Assembly (NCBI RefSeq): GCF_005887115.1
Contig: NZ_PNCJ01000004.1
Coordinates: 31,085-95,084, forward strand
Reading direction: 5' to 3'
Source: Pseudoalteromonas rubra
Lineage (GTDB): Bacteria > Pseudomonadota > Gammaproteobacteria > Enterobacterales > Alteromonadaceae
Length of the DNA stretch: 64,000 nt
This document shows positions 53,910 through 62,401 of the stretch, piece after piece (the stretch's first letter is position 1; the number at the start of each line of letters is the position of its first letter). The notes below the pieces were generated by a model. That model was not told where the DNA came from. It did no database searches and saw nothing but the letters and a program-made list of their open reading frames with translations. Position numbers and translations under genes: made by a program.

Positions 53910-54034
53910 ACACACAAACAAAGACACCCAGTGTTATCTGTGTCGTTTTTAGGTCCTTGCTTGATGAAAGCAAGTGCTATATTGGCTTAAATAAGGGAGA
54001 AATCGCGAGAGGCGGCTTCATGGATAAGGAGCTA
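53910..54034 (+). repeat. Direct repeat, copy 2 (matches 50330-50480)
   Basis: AACAAAGACACCCAGT, GTTATCTGTG, GATGAAAGCAAGTGCTATAT, AAGGGAGAAATCGCGAGAGG and GGCTTCATGGATAAGGA. It covers the promoter-proximal sequence and first codons of the gene at 54020. Copy 1 has about 29 extra bases near its left end. Confidence 0.75.
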
Positions 54035-54421
54035 CAGGCCTTGAATTTATATAAGAAACCTCTTGAGGCATCCGAGACCTACTTTGTAGATGCAGGTTAT
54101 GCGTTTCGGATTTCCGTGGATTACACAGTAAATAGCAGACCTTCATTAATTCCAAATAATCGTGATTTCTTAGAGCAGGATCTGGAATTGACAGGGGACA
54201 TGATCATAAGGGTGCCCGACTGGGCGCACAAATATTTGGGTGGTAGCCCGATCGGTGTGAACTTGCCTGCTACCTATGATGGTCAAGTTGGGGTGCTTAG
54301 TGTGCTCGCGATGAAAAATGCGGAAATTGACTATCCCAAAGACGTAGCACCTCACTGCAAAAAAGCAATGAAAGAGGTGTGTGAAGGCAAAAGCTGCAGG
54401 TTTGCAAGTTTATATAACTAG
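54020..54421 (+). CDS. Protein of unknown function behind duplicated leader
   Basis: 133 residues beginning MDKELQALNLYKKPLE, soluble, with C-terminal cysteines (HCKKAMKEVCEGKSCRFASLYN). No family is recognised. GAGAGGCGG precedes the ATG. Its upstream region and first codons are duplicated at 50330-50480, where the gene is cut off, so this is the intact copy. Confidence 0.6.
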   Translation: MDKELQALNLYKKPLEASETYFVDAGYAFRISVDYTVNSRPSLIPNNRDFLEQDLELTGDMIIRVPDWAHKYLGGSPIGVNLPATYDGQVGVLSVLAMKNAEIDYPKDVAPHCKKAMKEVCEGKSCRFASLYN

Positions 54422-54490
54422 TTATGCTTGCATCAGCACAATAGAAACGAAGGCCTACTTCGTTTCGCCTCCTTACACCTTTTCATTTGA

Positions 54491-54548
54491 CACCTGTCTC
54501 ACTTGTGGCACACCTCATAGTTTCACCTGTCTCAAAATCGACACACCT
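54491..54548 (+). promoter_or_regulatory. Two upstream activator sites for the NtrC-type regulator
   Basis: CACCTGTCTCA-N7-GGCACACCT (54491-54515) and CACCTGTCTCA-N6-CGACACACCT (54524-54548) are near-identical 25-base copies, each with a TGTC ... GACA-type dyad. Their starts are 33 bases apart, about three helical turns, and they lie about 70-125 bases before a sigma-54 promoter. They are the likely binding sites of the regulator encoded at 59233. Confidence 0.75.
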
Positions 54549-54615
54549 CTTTATTAATTCTGAGTGATGAAAATTAAAAGTTATTATAAAACAACATCTT
54601 AAGCGGTGTCTTATT

Positions 54616-54632
54616 CTGGCACGTAGCTTGTA
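54616..54632 (+). promoter_or_regulatory. Sigma-54 promoter of the efflux operon
   Basis: CTGGCAC-GTAGC-TTGTA fits the -24/-12 consensus TGGCAC-N5-TTGCA, with the invariant GG and TTG at the correct spacing. The first gene starts 38 bases downstream. Confidence 0.8.
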
Positions 54633-54670
54633 ATCTCTGTAGCAAACACATTTCGAAGCACAGAGGCAAA

Positions 54671-55927
54671 ATGGACATACAAAGAGATCTTAAACAGCCT
54701 GCTCGCTGGAAAAAGCTGGGTTATCTGCTGCCGGTTTTGGCGCTGGCGTTGGGGTATTACGGAATACGACAGTTTAGTGGCGATGCGTCGTATTTTGTTG
54801 ACAGGGAAACTGTGGTGACGGCCAGGGTGGAGCAGGGCGACTTTCAGGTCAATATTCGGGCCGCCGGTGTACTAAAGCCTGCCGAGATCCGTTGGGTGGC
54901 GGCGCAGGTGTCGGGTCGGGTAGAGCAGGTACTGGTTAAAGCCGGTGCCGAGGTACAGGTGGGGCAGCTGCTGCTTAAATTGTCTAACCCGCAGTTACAG
55001 CGAGAACTTGATCAGGCCCGCTGGGAACTGGCTGCAGCGAAAGCCGAAAACAATGCAAAAATCGTGGCGCTGGAATCGCAACTGGTGGGGCTCGACAATC
55101 AGGTGGTATCAGCCGATCTCGGTTATCAGGCTGAGAAGCTAAAACTGGACGCCGAAACCCTGCTGATAGAGCAGGGCAATGCCACGGTGTCACAGCTTGA
55201 CTATCAAAAAAGTCAGCTGGCGGTTAAACGTGAACAGCAAAAATGGCAGGCGGCAAAGCAAAAAGCGCTCAAAATGCGTGCCGAAATTGAAGCAACCAAA
55301 GCGGCACAAACCGCTCGGTTTGGTCTGTTGGAGAACAACCTCAGACGGATGCAGGAGCAGGTCGATGCACTGCTAGTGCGTGCCGACAAAGCAGGAGTGG
55401 TGCAGCAGATTTCACTAGAACTGGGCGAGCAAGTCAGCCTAGGCGGCAGCATAGCACTGATCGCCTCGCAACAGAATTTGTATGCCGAGCTGCAAGTGCC
55501 TGAAGTCAGAGTTCAGGATATAGAGGCTGGCCAGCCTGTCATGTTGGACACCCGCAACAGCGAGATAGCAGGCACTGTGACACGTATCGATCCGGCTGTG
55601 GTGGATGGCATGGTACAGGTCGACGTTGCGCTGCCACGCGATTTACCTGCAGATGCGCGCCCTGAGCTGACTGTCGATGCACAGATCCAGGTGAGCCATC
55701 TGAGTAATGCTTTATATGTCCGGCGTCCAACTTATGCGCCAAAATCCAGCCAGATACAACTCTATAAGATCGATCAGGCAGGTCGCTTTGCGCATAAGAC
55801 TGTGGTGGCGCTGGGTAAGGTCTCAGTTAATCAAGTGCAGATTGTCTCGGGGCTGAAAGCTGGCGATGAAGTCATTATTTCTGACAGCAGTGACTGGCAG
55901 GATCATGCCGAGATCAAACTGAATTAA
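54671..55927 (+). CDS. HlyD/MacA-type periplasmic adaptor of an ABC export system
   Basis: 418 residues. One N-terminal span (about 17-36), then a biotinyl-lipoyl-like half (VAAQVSGRVEQVLVKAGAEVQVGQLLLKL, about 77-105), a helical hairpin (about 107-240), the second lipoyl half (RADKAGVVQQISLELGEQV) and beta-barrel domains (LQVPEVRVQDIEAGQPV, QIVSGLKAGDEVII). It joins the inner-membrane permease to an outer-membrane channel, which is not encoded here. It is the first gene of the sigma-54 operon. Confidence 0.88.
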   Translation: MDIQRDLKQPARWKKLGYLLPVLALALGYYGIRQFSGDASYFVDRETVVTARVEQGDFQVNIRAAGVLKPAEIRWVAAQVSGRVEQVLVKAGAEVQVGQLLLKLSNPQLQRELDQARWELAAAKAENNAKIVALESQLVGLDNQVVSADLGYQAEKLKLDAETLLIEQGNATVSQLDYQKSQLAVKREQQKWQAAKQKALKMRAEIEATKAAQTARFGLLENNLRRMQEQVDALLVRADKAGVVQQISLELGEQVSLGGSIALIASQQNLYAELQVPEVRVQDIEAGQPVMLDTRNSEIAGTVTRIDPAVVDGMVQVDVALPRDLPADARPELTVDAQIQVSHLSNALYVRRPTYAPKSSQIQLYKIDQAGRFAHKTVVALGKVSVNQVQIVSGLKAGDEVIISDSSDWQDHAEIKLN

Positions 55928-56039
55928 ACCCGCGATATCACGTAGTCAAAGTCGTTATCGATAGCGACACATATTACGCCTTAACCTTGCCAACAGCAGG
56001 TGTTTGCTGCACCCTGTTGGCTCTGAAATGGAGTCATTC

Positions 56040-56777
56040 ATGAACGCACTCATAACATTAGAAAATATAACAAAAAGCTTTTACACCGACGAAATTGAAA
56101 CTCAGGCACTGCATGGCATTAATCTGAGTATCAACAAGGGCGAATATATTTCACTGACGGGCCAGTCCGGGTGCGGCAAGTCAACTCTGCTCTCCTTGCT
56201 GGGCTTACTCGATTCACCCACTCAGGGGCGCTACATGCTGGGCGACCAAGACGTGTCTGTGCTCTCGCGCGATCAGCGCGCAGCCATCCGCAGTAAACAA
56301 ATTGGATTTGTCTTTCAGTCGTTCAACCTGATCTCAGATCTGACGGTAGAAGAGAACGTGATGCTGCCACTGAGTTATCAATCTGGTATCAGCCGCAAAG
56401 TGATGCAGGCAAAAGCGCAGGAAGTGCTGCAGAAAGTCGAGATGGGTCACCGCACAACACACTTCCCGTCACAGCTGTCGGGTGGTCAGCAGCAGCGCGT
56501 TGCCGTCGCCAGAGCTCTGGTAAATGATCCTGCCATTATTCTGGCTGATGAGCCGACGGGAAACCTGGATTCAAAGAATGCAACGGCGGTACTTGCGCTG
56601 TTTGATAAGTTACACAGTGAAGGTGCCACCATATGTATGGTCACGCATGACCCTGCATCGGCGCAGCGTGCCGGTCGTAGCCTCGAAGTGTTCGATGGTC
56701 GTCTGGTCGGTGACATCCGCAATACACAAGTGCCACGCCCGACAACTCAGGTCACCGCCGATTTGGAGGCACTATAA
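56040..56777 (+). CDS. ABC transporter ATP-binding protein (MacB/LolD-like)
   Basis: 245 residues. Walker A TGQSGCGKSTLL (about 39-50), Q-loop GFVFQSFNL, signature LSGGQQQRVAVARAL (about 145) and Walker B AIILADEPTGNLD (about 166), then the H-loop VTHDP. The start at 56040 has GGAG 6 bases upstream, better than the in-frame ATG at 56028. Its stop overlaps the permease ATG by one base. It powers export with the adjacent permease and adaptor. Confidence 0.9.
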   Translation: MNALITLENITKSFYTDEIETQALHGINLSINKGEYISLTGQSGCGKSTLLSLLGLLDSPTQGRYMLGDQDVSVLSRDQRAAIRSKQIGFVFQSFNLISDLTVEENVMLPLSYQSGISRKVMQAKAQEVLQKVEMGHRTTHFPSQLSGGQQQRVAVARALVNDPAIILADEPTGNLDSKNATAVLALFDKLHSEGATICMVTHDPASAQRAGRSLEVFDGRLVGDIRNTQVPRPTTQVTADLEAL

Positions 56778-59200
56778 TGGCCATGATGTTGGATCTAAAA
56801 TATGCGTTGCGACAGCTTTATAAGTCGCCGAAATTTACCGTTATGACGCTCGGGGTATTACTGGGCGGTTTGTCGATAGCACTGTTCACTTTCTCATTTT
56901 TGTATACCACTATCTACAAGCCCTTGCCTTTGCCAGAAGGCGAAACGGCATTGCGTCTAGCTGTGTATAACGACGGTGAGTTCGACATGCTCACAGCCAA
57001 TGAATTTAAGGCTGTGAAAGAGGGGGTATCGTTATTCTCTGAAATGGGGATTTATCGCGATCAGGATGTGCGAATGAGCAAAGGGGAGGCCGGGCGAAAC
57101 TTTTTCGGTGCGGCTGTTCAGGCTCGTATGTTTGAATTCAGCCGAACTAAACCACTGGCCGGAAGAACCTTTACTGCCCTCGATAGCCTGCCGGGTGCCC
57201 CGGCTGTGGCTGTGATCAGCGAAGAAATGTGGGCAGATGAGTTTAATCGTGATCCTCAGTTGCTTGGCCAGGCAATTGAACTAAACGGTGTACAAACGGA
57301 AGTTGTGGGAATTATGCCACAAGGCTACCGTTTTCCGCATATTGCCCGTATCTGGTTACCTTTACAGGATACGGTCTTTGATGCGCAGGCTCCGATCAGT
57401 GAGCAGTTCAATGTCTATATCCGACTAAAAGAGGGTATAGAGGCTACGCACGCCGAGCGTGAAATCACTCAGGTGTTGCGCTCACTACAGCTGCAAAATC
57501 AGCAAAGCTATGGCATGGAAGCTGTACAAAAGCAGGCGCGAATTATGACTTTTCAAATGGCTCAGACCGGAGGCGAAGGCGCTACGGTGTTTTTATTTCT
57601 GAGCGCGATCTCCTGGGTGGTATTGCTACTGGCCTGTATTAATGTCGGTAATCTGCTGTTAGCCAGAATACTGGAAAAGCAAAAAGAAACTGCCATCCGA
57701 AATGCACTGGGTGCCAGTTCCGGGCGCTTGATCAGCCAACTGATGTGGGAAGGTATTTTGATCACGGTGCTGGGCACGTTCTTAAGCGTTTGCCTGGTCG
57801 GCGCCTTGCTGGACTATGTCAACGTGGGGCTGCGCTCCTGGTTACCTGGCGCCGGACTATTCTGGTGGCAATATGGTCTGGATGGCGCAACCCTGATGAT
57901 GGCACTGGTTTACATGCTGGGCACTTTGTTTATGGCTGTTTTTTTGCCAGCCTGGCGAAGCACCCGACAAGACATTAATGCCACTCTCAGAGATGGAACA
58001 CGCGGTGCGCAAAGCCGAAAAGCAGGCCGTTTATCTCGTATTTTAGTAACCACACAAGTGTTTCTGGTGGCACTGCTGATGCTGATCGGCTCTGTATCGG
58101 CGCTGATCGCCAACAAGTTTGTTAATATCGATTTGGGCGATGACTATCAGAACGTGATGAGCACTCGCTATAGTACGCCTGAACGGACCTATCCAAGCGC
58201 GCAGCAACGTCTGAATCTGACCTATGCATTAATGGACGAAGTGCAAAGCTACAGTGCCGTCACGCATGTATCGGTTGCGCAGTGGCTGGGACCGAGAAAG
58301 GTGCACTTTGGACATCAGGAATATAACCAAGAGCAAACAGGCACAGAGATAGATACCATCTCGATGATTGGTGATTTTCAGACCACAGGGGTTCGCTTAC
58401 TTGAAGGGCGATTGTTTAACCGGGCCGACACGATGGACAAACGCAAGGTGGTGATCATCAGTGACTCAATGGCCCAGAGGTACTGGCCAGGAGAGTCGGC
58501 ACTGGAGCAGCATTTTGTGATGGAGATCGAAGGTCATCGTGAACAGGTGTACGTTGTTGGCGTGGTATCAAACCTGATGAATCCAAAATCCCTGTTTGGA
58601 AGATTAGACTCTGCCGATGAAATCTATCTCAGTGGTAGCCAGTTTGTGCAAACGCTTCAGAAGCTTTCCTATCGTATCTTGCCCGGCACCACAAACGCGG
58701 AACAGATTTTCTACCGTGCCATGTACAACACGGCGCCTAACCTGGACGTGAAACAAACCGTGATGCCAGCGATTAAAAACCGTGACAAGATGCGTGAGTC
58801 AATGAGGTTTATTTCTCACCTGACCTTCGCAACGGGCGCTTTTGCACTGGCCCTGGCGGTGATTGGTATCTATGGCCTGACTGCTAACGCCGTGGCACAG
58901 CGGACGCACGAAATCGGTATTCGCCGGGCTGTGGGGGCTCGTGATCGCACTATTATTGCGCTGTTTATGCGCCAGGGAGCGACGCAATTGGTGATTGGCC
59001 TGGGGCTGGCGTTGCTTCTGTTTAGCGTGATTGCGATGGGATTTCAAAGTTTCACCGAAGGCCTGTTTCCGGTCAGTGCCTATTTTGTGATGGCTTGTTT
59101 AGTGAGCATTGCATTGACTTTGGTGGTGCTGCTGGCAGTTTATATGCCCATCAGCAGGGCGATAAAACTTGAACCGAGTTCAGCGCTGCGTTATGAATAG
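56777..59200 (+). CDS. FtsX-like ABC permease with duplicated MacB-type units
   Basis: 807 residues. An N-terminal MacB periplasmic core (about 40-250) follows a first span (20-43); three spans with the FtsX pattern come next (about 270-395: KQKETAIRNALGASSGRLI), then a second core (about 440-660) and a final FtsX block (about 680-800: THEIGIRRAVGARD). This length and internal duplication mark the double-unit permeases of antimicrobial-peptide or signal exporters. One polypeptide may supply both halves of the channel. It overlaps the ATPase gene by one base. Confidence 0.88.
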   Translation: MAMMLDLKYALRQLYKSPKFTVMTLGVLLGGLSIALFTFSFLYTTIYKPLPLPEGETALRLAVYNDGEFDMLTANEFKAVKEGVSLFSEMGIYRDQDVRMSKGEAGRNFFGAAVQARMFEFSRTKPLAGRTFTALDSLPGAPAVAVISEEMWADEFNRDPQLLGQAIELNGVQTEVVGIMPQGYRFPHIARIWLPLQDTVFDAQAPISEQFNVYIRLKEGIEATHAEREITQVLRSLQLQNQQSYGMEAVQKQARIMTFQMAQTGGEGATVFLFLSAISWVVLLLACINVGNLLLARILEKQKETAIRNALGASSGRLISQLMWEGILITVLGTFLSVCLVGALLDYVNVGLRSWLPGAGLFWWQYGLDGATLMMALVYMLGTLFMAVFLPAWRSTRQDINATLRDGTRGAQSRKAGRLSRILVTTQVFLVALLMLIGSVSALIANKFVNIDLGDDYQNVMSTRYSTPERTYPSAQQRLNLTYALMDEVQSYSAVTHVSVAQWLGPRKVHFGHQEYNQEQTGTEIDTISMIGDFQTTGVRLLEGRLFNRADTMDKRKVVIISDSMAQRYWPGESALEQHFVMEIEGHREQVYVVGVVSNLMNPKSLFGRLDSADEIYLSGSQFVQTLQKLSYRILPGTTNAEQIFYRAMYNTAPNLDVKQTVMPAIKNRDKMRESMRFISHLTFATGAFALALAVIGIYGLTANAVAQRTHEIGIRRAVGARDRTIIALFMRQGATQLVIGLGLALLLFSVIAMGFQSFTEGLFPVSAYFVMACLVSIALTLVVLLAVYMPISRAIKLEPSSALRYE

Positions 59201-59232
59201 CGGCTTTAAAATGAAGGAAGTATAAATACGGC

Positions 59233-60618
59233 ATGAGCATAAAACGGCATATTCTGGTGGCCGATGATGATATGAACGTCATTGCGGGCTTATCTTTTTT
59301 GTTGCAGGACGAAGGGTACGAGGTGAGCTGTGTCACCACTGCTCAGGCCGCATTAGAGAAAGTCAAAGTGCAGTCGTTTGACTGCGCTTTGCTGGACATG
59401 AATTTTGGTAAGGATACGACTTCAGGCCAGGAGGGACTGGCCTTGATCTCTGAGCTCAGAGAGTTGGATAGCCGGCTGCCGATTGTTATGATGACCGGCT
59501 GGGCGACCATAGAGCTGGCGGTGGATGCGATGCGCAGTGGTGCTCAGGATTTTGTGCAAAAGCCCTGGGACAACGAGCGTTTGCTACATACACTGGAAAC
59601 ACATATCACGCTGGCGCAGTCGCAAGGGCTGAATGAGCGTCTTAAACAACAAAACCGCCTGTTGCAACAGGCGGCTCATCCGCAAGCTCGCAATGAAATC
59701 GTGGCGCACTCTCAGGCGATGCAACAGCTTTTGACACAGCTTGAACAGCTGGCGCAAAGCGACATGAATATCTTGCTCACAGGCGATAACGGTACCGGAA
59801 AAAGCATGCTGGCAGCCTATGTGCATCTATGCTCCGCGCGTGCTGAGCAAGCTTTTGTTACGGCAAATATGGGCGCCATTGTTGAAAGCCTGTTTGAAAG
59901 CGAGATGTTTGGCCATGTCAAAGGGGCATTCACCGATGCTAAGGCTGCGCGGGCCGGGCGTTTCGAAATGGCCCGCCATGGCACCTTATTTCTCGATGAG
60001 ATAGCCAATATACCGCTGTCACAGCAGGCCAAACTACTGAGTGTGCTGGAGGAGCGTAAGTTTGAGGCCGTTGGCAGCAGTCAGTCTCAGGTTGCTGATG
60101 TGCGCCTGATCTCAGCCACCAATGGCGATTTACCTGCGCACATTCAGGCGGGGACGTTTCGTCAGGATCTGTACTACCGGCTTAATACCGTTGAACTCAG
60201 AGTGCCTTCTCTCAGAGAAAGAGCGGATGATATCGCACCGCTGAGCGACTACTTTTTGGCGCAGTTTGCGGCTAAATACAATAAACCTGAGCCAACACTG
60301 AGTCAGGAAGCGGCAGCTGCACTGCATAATTATGACTGGCCCGGTAATATTCGGGAGCTGCGTCATGTGCTGGAAAGAGCCTTGTTTGTCTGTCATTCTG
60401 CTTTGATCATGCCTGAAGATCTGGCCATTGCTGCGACAGGTGAAGAGCAGGTGCAGAGCATTGATAACCCAAACCTGACGCTGGATGAAATCGAGCAAGC
60501 CGTACTGCGTCAGCGACTGCGCCATCATAAAGGTAATGCCAGTGAAACGGCCCGTTCACTTGGGCTGAGTCGCAGTGGATATTACCGTCGACTGGCAAAA
60601 TTTGGGATGGCAGAGTAA
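59233..60618 (+). CDS. Sigma-54-dependent response regulator (NtrC family)
   Basis: 461 residues. Receiver domain with phosphoacceptor Asp in CALLDMNFG (about 54) and DD near the N-terminus; AAA+ domain with Walker A GDNGTGKS (about 182), a GAFTDA loop in place of GAFTGA (about 228), and Walker B HGTLFLDEI; C-terminal Fis-type HTH (GNASETARSLGLSRSGYYRRL). It should activate the sigma-54 promoter at 54616 through the duplicated sites at 54491-54548. The kinase gene overlaps its stop by one base. Confidence 0.9.
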   Translation: MSIKRHILVADDDMNVIAGLSFLLQDEGYEVSCVTTAQAALEKVKVQSFDCALLDMNFGKDTTSGQEGLALISELRELDSRLPIVMMTGWATIELAVDAMRSGAQDFVQKPWDNERLLHTLETHITLAQSQGLNERLKQQNRLLQQAAHPQARNEIVAHSQAMQQLLTQLEQLAQSDMNILLTGDNGTGKSMLAAYVHLCSARAEQAFVTANMGAIVESLFESEMFGHVKGAFTDAKAARAGRFEMARHGTLFLDEIANIPLSQQAKLLSVLEERKFEAVGSSQSQVADVRLISATNGDLPAHIQAGTFRQDLYYRLNTVELRVPSLRERADDIAPLSDYFLAQFAAKYNKPEPTLSQEAAAALHNYDWPGNIRELRHVLERALFVCHSALIMPEDLAIAATGEEQVQSIDNPNLTLDEIEQAVLRQRLRHHKGNASETARSLGLSRSGYYRRLAKFGMAE

Positions 60619-61949
60619 TGGTGCCTGAAGAACCCAGGTTTGGACTGACCCGCCTGCAACGCCTGATCATTGCCGTGTGTCTGCCGTGTTATCTGCTGAT
60701 GATTACGGGTTTGCATATGGCGGGCTGGAATAGTTACTTAGTGGTGTTTATTGCCACTGTATTTGGCTTGCTATTTTGCTATCTGGTCGTGGCGAGTAAA
60801 GTCTTACTGGCGCATCAACTCAGAACCCTGACAAACCTGATTGAGGCGATGACCGTTGGCGACTATTCGTTACGGGGTCGGGTAAGCGGTGACAGGGCAA
60901 TGTCTGAGTTGCTGAGCCAGGTGAATCTGCTGGCAGATAGCCTGAGTCATCATAAGGCCATGGCGTTGGAGTCCCGCCTGCTCTTGGATAAATTTATCGA
61001 CCAGATGGATGCCATGGTTCTGGTGCTAGATGAGCATGAGCGCGTGATTATGGCCAATCAGCCAGCTCAGGCGGTACTCTTAACGCATAAGCCCAGTGCC
61101 GAGCATCCGCTGAAACTCACCAGCAGTAAACTGGGCCAGCAGCTGATGGCCTGTGAGGGCAAAATAGTGACACTGGATGATGGCCAGCTCAGTGGTGAAT
61201 ACCTGGTACTGCGAGAGCGATTTATCAGCGATGGCAAAACCCATCAGTTTTTAATTATCAGTAATGCTGAGCGTTTGCTGATGGAAAAAGAGCGTACCGC
61301 CTGGCAGGGGTTACTGCGGGTGTTAAGTCACGAGGTAAATAACTCTTTGACCCCGATCAGTACCATTGCCCAGCAGCTCAACAAACGGCTGACTCAGCAA
61401 GATAAGTTGCCGTCTGCACAAAGCCTGCGTCAGGGGGTGGGGATCATCAGCGAGCGGGCAAGCTCACTCAGCACTTTCCTTGAAGGCTATACCCGCCTGA
61501 CCCACTTACCTCAGCCTAATAAAATCCCACTTAAGTTGGGTTTGGTCACCCAGACGCTGGAAGCGCTTTATCCAGAGATCCACTGGCGGTTTGCGGTCGA
61601 TGAGTCGGCTACTGTGATGGCTGATAAACAACAGTTCGAACAGATCTTACTTAACCTCACCAAGAATGCGCAGGAAGCAGTACCGTCTGATCAGCACCCC
61701 GAAATCGCCTTTTCCTCGTCCACTCAAATGAACCAGCTGGTCCTGACTATGGTTGATAACGGGACAGGGATCTCAAATCCGGAAAATGTGTTTGTGCCGT
61801 TTTACACGACCAAAGCACAGGGCAGTGGCATCGGGCTGGCTTTATGCCGACAGATCATGTTTTCTCACGGTGGCAGCATTAAACTGGATAATAACCCGGG
61901 TGGTCCGGGCGCCCGGGTCAGGCTGTTTTTTCCTTATTATGAGCATTGA
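60618..61949 (+). CDS. NtrY-like sensor histidine kinase
   Basis: 443 residues. Two spans (about 14-34 and 38-61), a HAMP-like linker (about 65-112), a PAS-like region (about 120-215) and the kinase core: H-box LRVLSHEVNNSLTPIS (His about 239), N-box NLTKNAQEA, G1 VDNGTGI and G2 GSGIGLALCRQI. No large periplasmic loop is seen, so it may sense the membrane or cytoplasm. It is the obvious partner of the response regulator (one-base overlap). Confidence 0.9.
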   Translation: MVPEEPRFGLTRLQRLIIAVCLPCYLLMITGLHMAGWNSYLVVFIATVFGLLFCYLVVASKVLLAHQLRTLTNLIEAMTVGDYSLRGRVSGDRAMSELLSQVNLLADSLSHHKAMALESRLLLDKFIDQMDAMVLVLDEHERVIMANQPAQAVLLTHKPSAEHPLKLTSSKLGQQLMACEGKIVTLDDGQLSGEYLVLRERFISDGKTHQFLIISNAERLLMEKERTAWQGLLRVLSHEVNNSLTPISTIAQQLNKRLTQQDKLPSAQSLRQGVGIISERASSLSTFLEGYTRLTHLPQPNKIPLKLGLVTQTLEALYPEIHWRFAVDESATVMADKQQFEQILLNLTKNAQEAVPSDQHPEIAFSSSTQMNQLVLTMVDNGTGISNPENVFVPFYTTKAQGSGIGLALCRQIMFSHGGSIKLDNNPGGPGARVRLFFPYYEH

Positions 61950-62401
61950 AGCAGGTCAGCAGTTTGGCTGTGTGTACACTCTGATCATTGAGAATCGCGA
62001 TGGCTGCGGTTTGCGTTGTTACTATGGTAAATCAGAGAGCGCTTTGATTGACATCCGCGCCAAGTGCTAAGCCGCTGTACAGCAGCCTATGCAAGGTGCC
62101 TGGTCATTACTGTGGAGTAGATACCGGCTCAAGGCCGGTATGACGGCTGAGTGTGCAATTAATATGGGTATAACTCGGAATGCCAGCTCCTGCATACTAT
62201 GTTTTGCTGCTGTGCGTTTGCTGTGAAATTCATCAGGCTATTTGTGCAAACACCAGGCTCTTATAAAAATGTCGGAGGCTGGCGCTTCAGGCATTGAGTG
62301 AAAATAAAAATTGAGCTGTTATTAGTTGTTTTGTATTTACAACTGTAAATTTTATGTTTATATTTTTCGGTTCCCAATAAAGGAAATACAAAGGTATACA
62401 C
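61950..62401. other. Intergenic region after the kinase gene
   Basis: About 450 bases with no supported gene. TACCGG-CTCAAGG-CCGGTA (62122-62140), followed by TGACGG, is a small palindrome reminiscent of but different from the REP-like element elsewhere in the window. The AT-rich end presumably holds the protease promoter. Confidence 0.5.

Noticed and set aside
58799..59047. Open frames antisense to the permease and to other operon genes
   Set aside because: Shadow frames of strongly supported genes with clear domain motifs on the plus strand.
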